Of a DNA stretch of 32,735 nt, positions 32,710-32,735 are shown in pieces (the stretch's first letter is position 1; each line of letters starts with the position of its first letter). This DNA comes from Spirochaetota bacterium (GTDB taxonomy: Bacteria; Spirochaetota; Spirochaetia; SZUA-6). The stretch covers positions 1-32,735 of the forward strand of contig JAADHF010000019.1 of assembly GCA_013151965.1 (NCBI GenBank), given 5' to 3'. Position numbers and translations under genes: made by a program. The notes beneath the pieces are model-generated. The model had not been told where the DNA came from. It saw only the letters and a program-made list of their open reading frames with translations, and did not search any database.

Positions 32710-32735
32710 TAAATTCTGATTTTTTAGGGCAAATT

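Noticed and set aside
1-32735. CRISPR array, insertion sequence or prophage
   Set aside because: No regularly spaced repeats, transposase or phage structural genes were seen on either strand.

Overview
The window looks like a chromosomal segment of a spirochaete (Spirochaetales or a close relative) of moderately low GC. The reasons are gene content and order: gltX next to a dimeric-type glycyl-tRNA synthetase, an S20-HU-apolipoprotein N-acyltransferase run, rho followed by L31, two Lnt paralogs, and a lipoprotein signal with a relaxed lipobox. I recall similar neighbourhoods in Treponema, but I could not run a comparison and I do not name a genus. Coding density is high and many genes overlap by 1 to 14 bases or use GTG/TTG starts. 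I see no rRNA, tRNA, insertion sequence or CRISPR array.

Layout. (1) 1-2400: a P-loop Fe-S carrier (mrp/apbC) converges on a cysK-Rrf2 regulator operon. This is a small cysteine/iron-sulfur cluster with a dyad at the cysK promoter. (2) 2500-6730: a MATE exporter, a nitroreductase overlapping an unrecognised protein, and a PAS-type sigma-54 activator on the minus strand. (3) 6731-11660: an intergenic region with two inverted repeats and a good promoter, then gltX, glyQS, tyrS and a small membrane protein. (4) 11728-14402, minus strand: a probable operon of a HAD phosphatase, a lipoprotein and an SfsA-DUF123 fusion. (5) 14484-19640: lnt copy 1, a HhH-GPD glycosylase, rpsT, HU and lnt copy 2. 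(6) 19688-22327: a tightly coupled set of an unusual response regulator, a 73-residue free-standing version of an adenylate-cyclase tail, a bactofilin and cinA. (7) 22305-24451: rho with its own promoter and a long disordered N-terminus, then rpmE and a clear intrinsic terminator.

(8) 24454-32709 is the accessory part and the most interesting. A near-consensus promoter followed by two palindromes (one LacI-type) and an 11-bp inverted repeat precedes a complete binding-protein-dependent ABC importer, a Hyi-like TIM-barrel isomerase and two Cys-type sulfatases. The importer would normally be labelled Fe(III) (FbpABC). However, the place where FbpA has its Tyr-Tyr iron ligands reads Ser-His-Asp here, as in the sugar-phosphate binder AfuA. 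Both sulfatases lack signal peptides. My inference is an import-then-desulfate pathway for an anionic (sulfated or phosphorylated) sugar, not iron uptake. The window ends in a decayed sugar-importer ATPase gene that retains only three fragments of the ABC fold.
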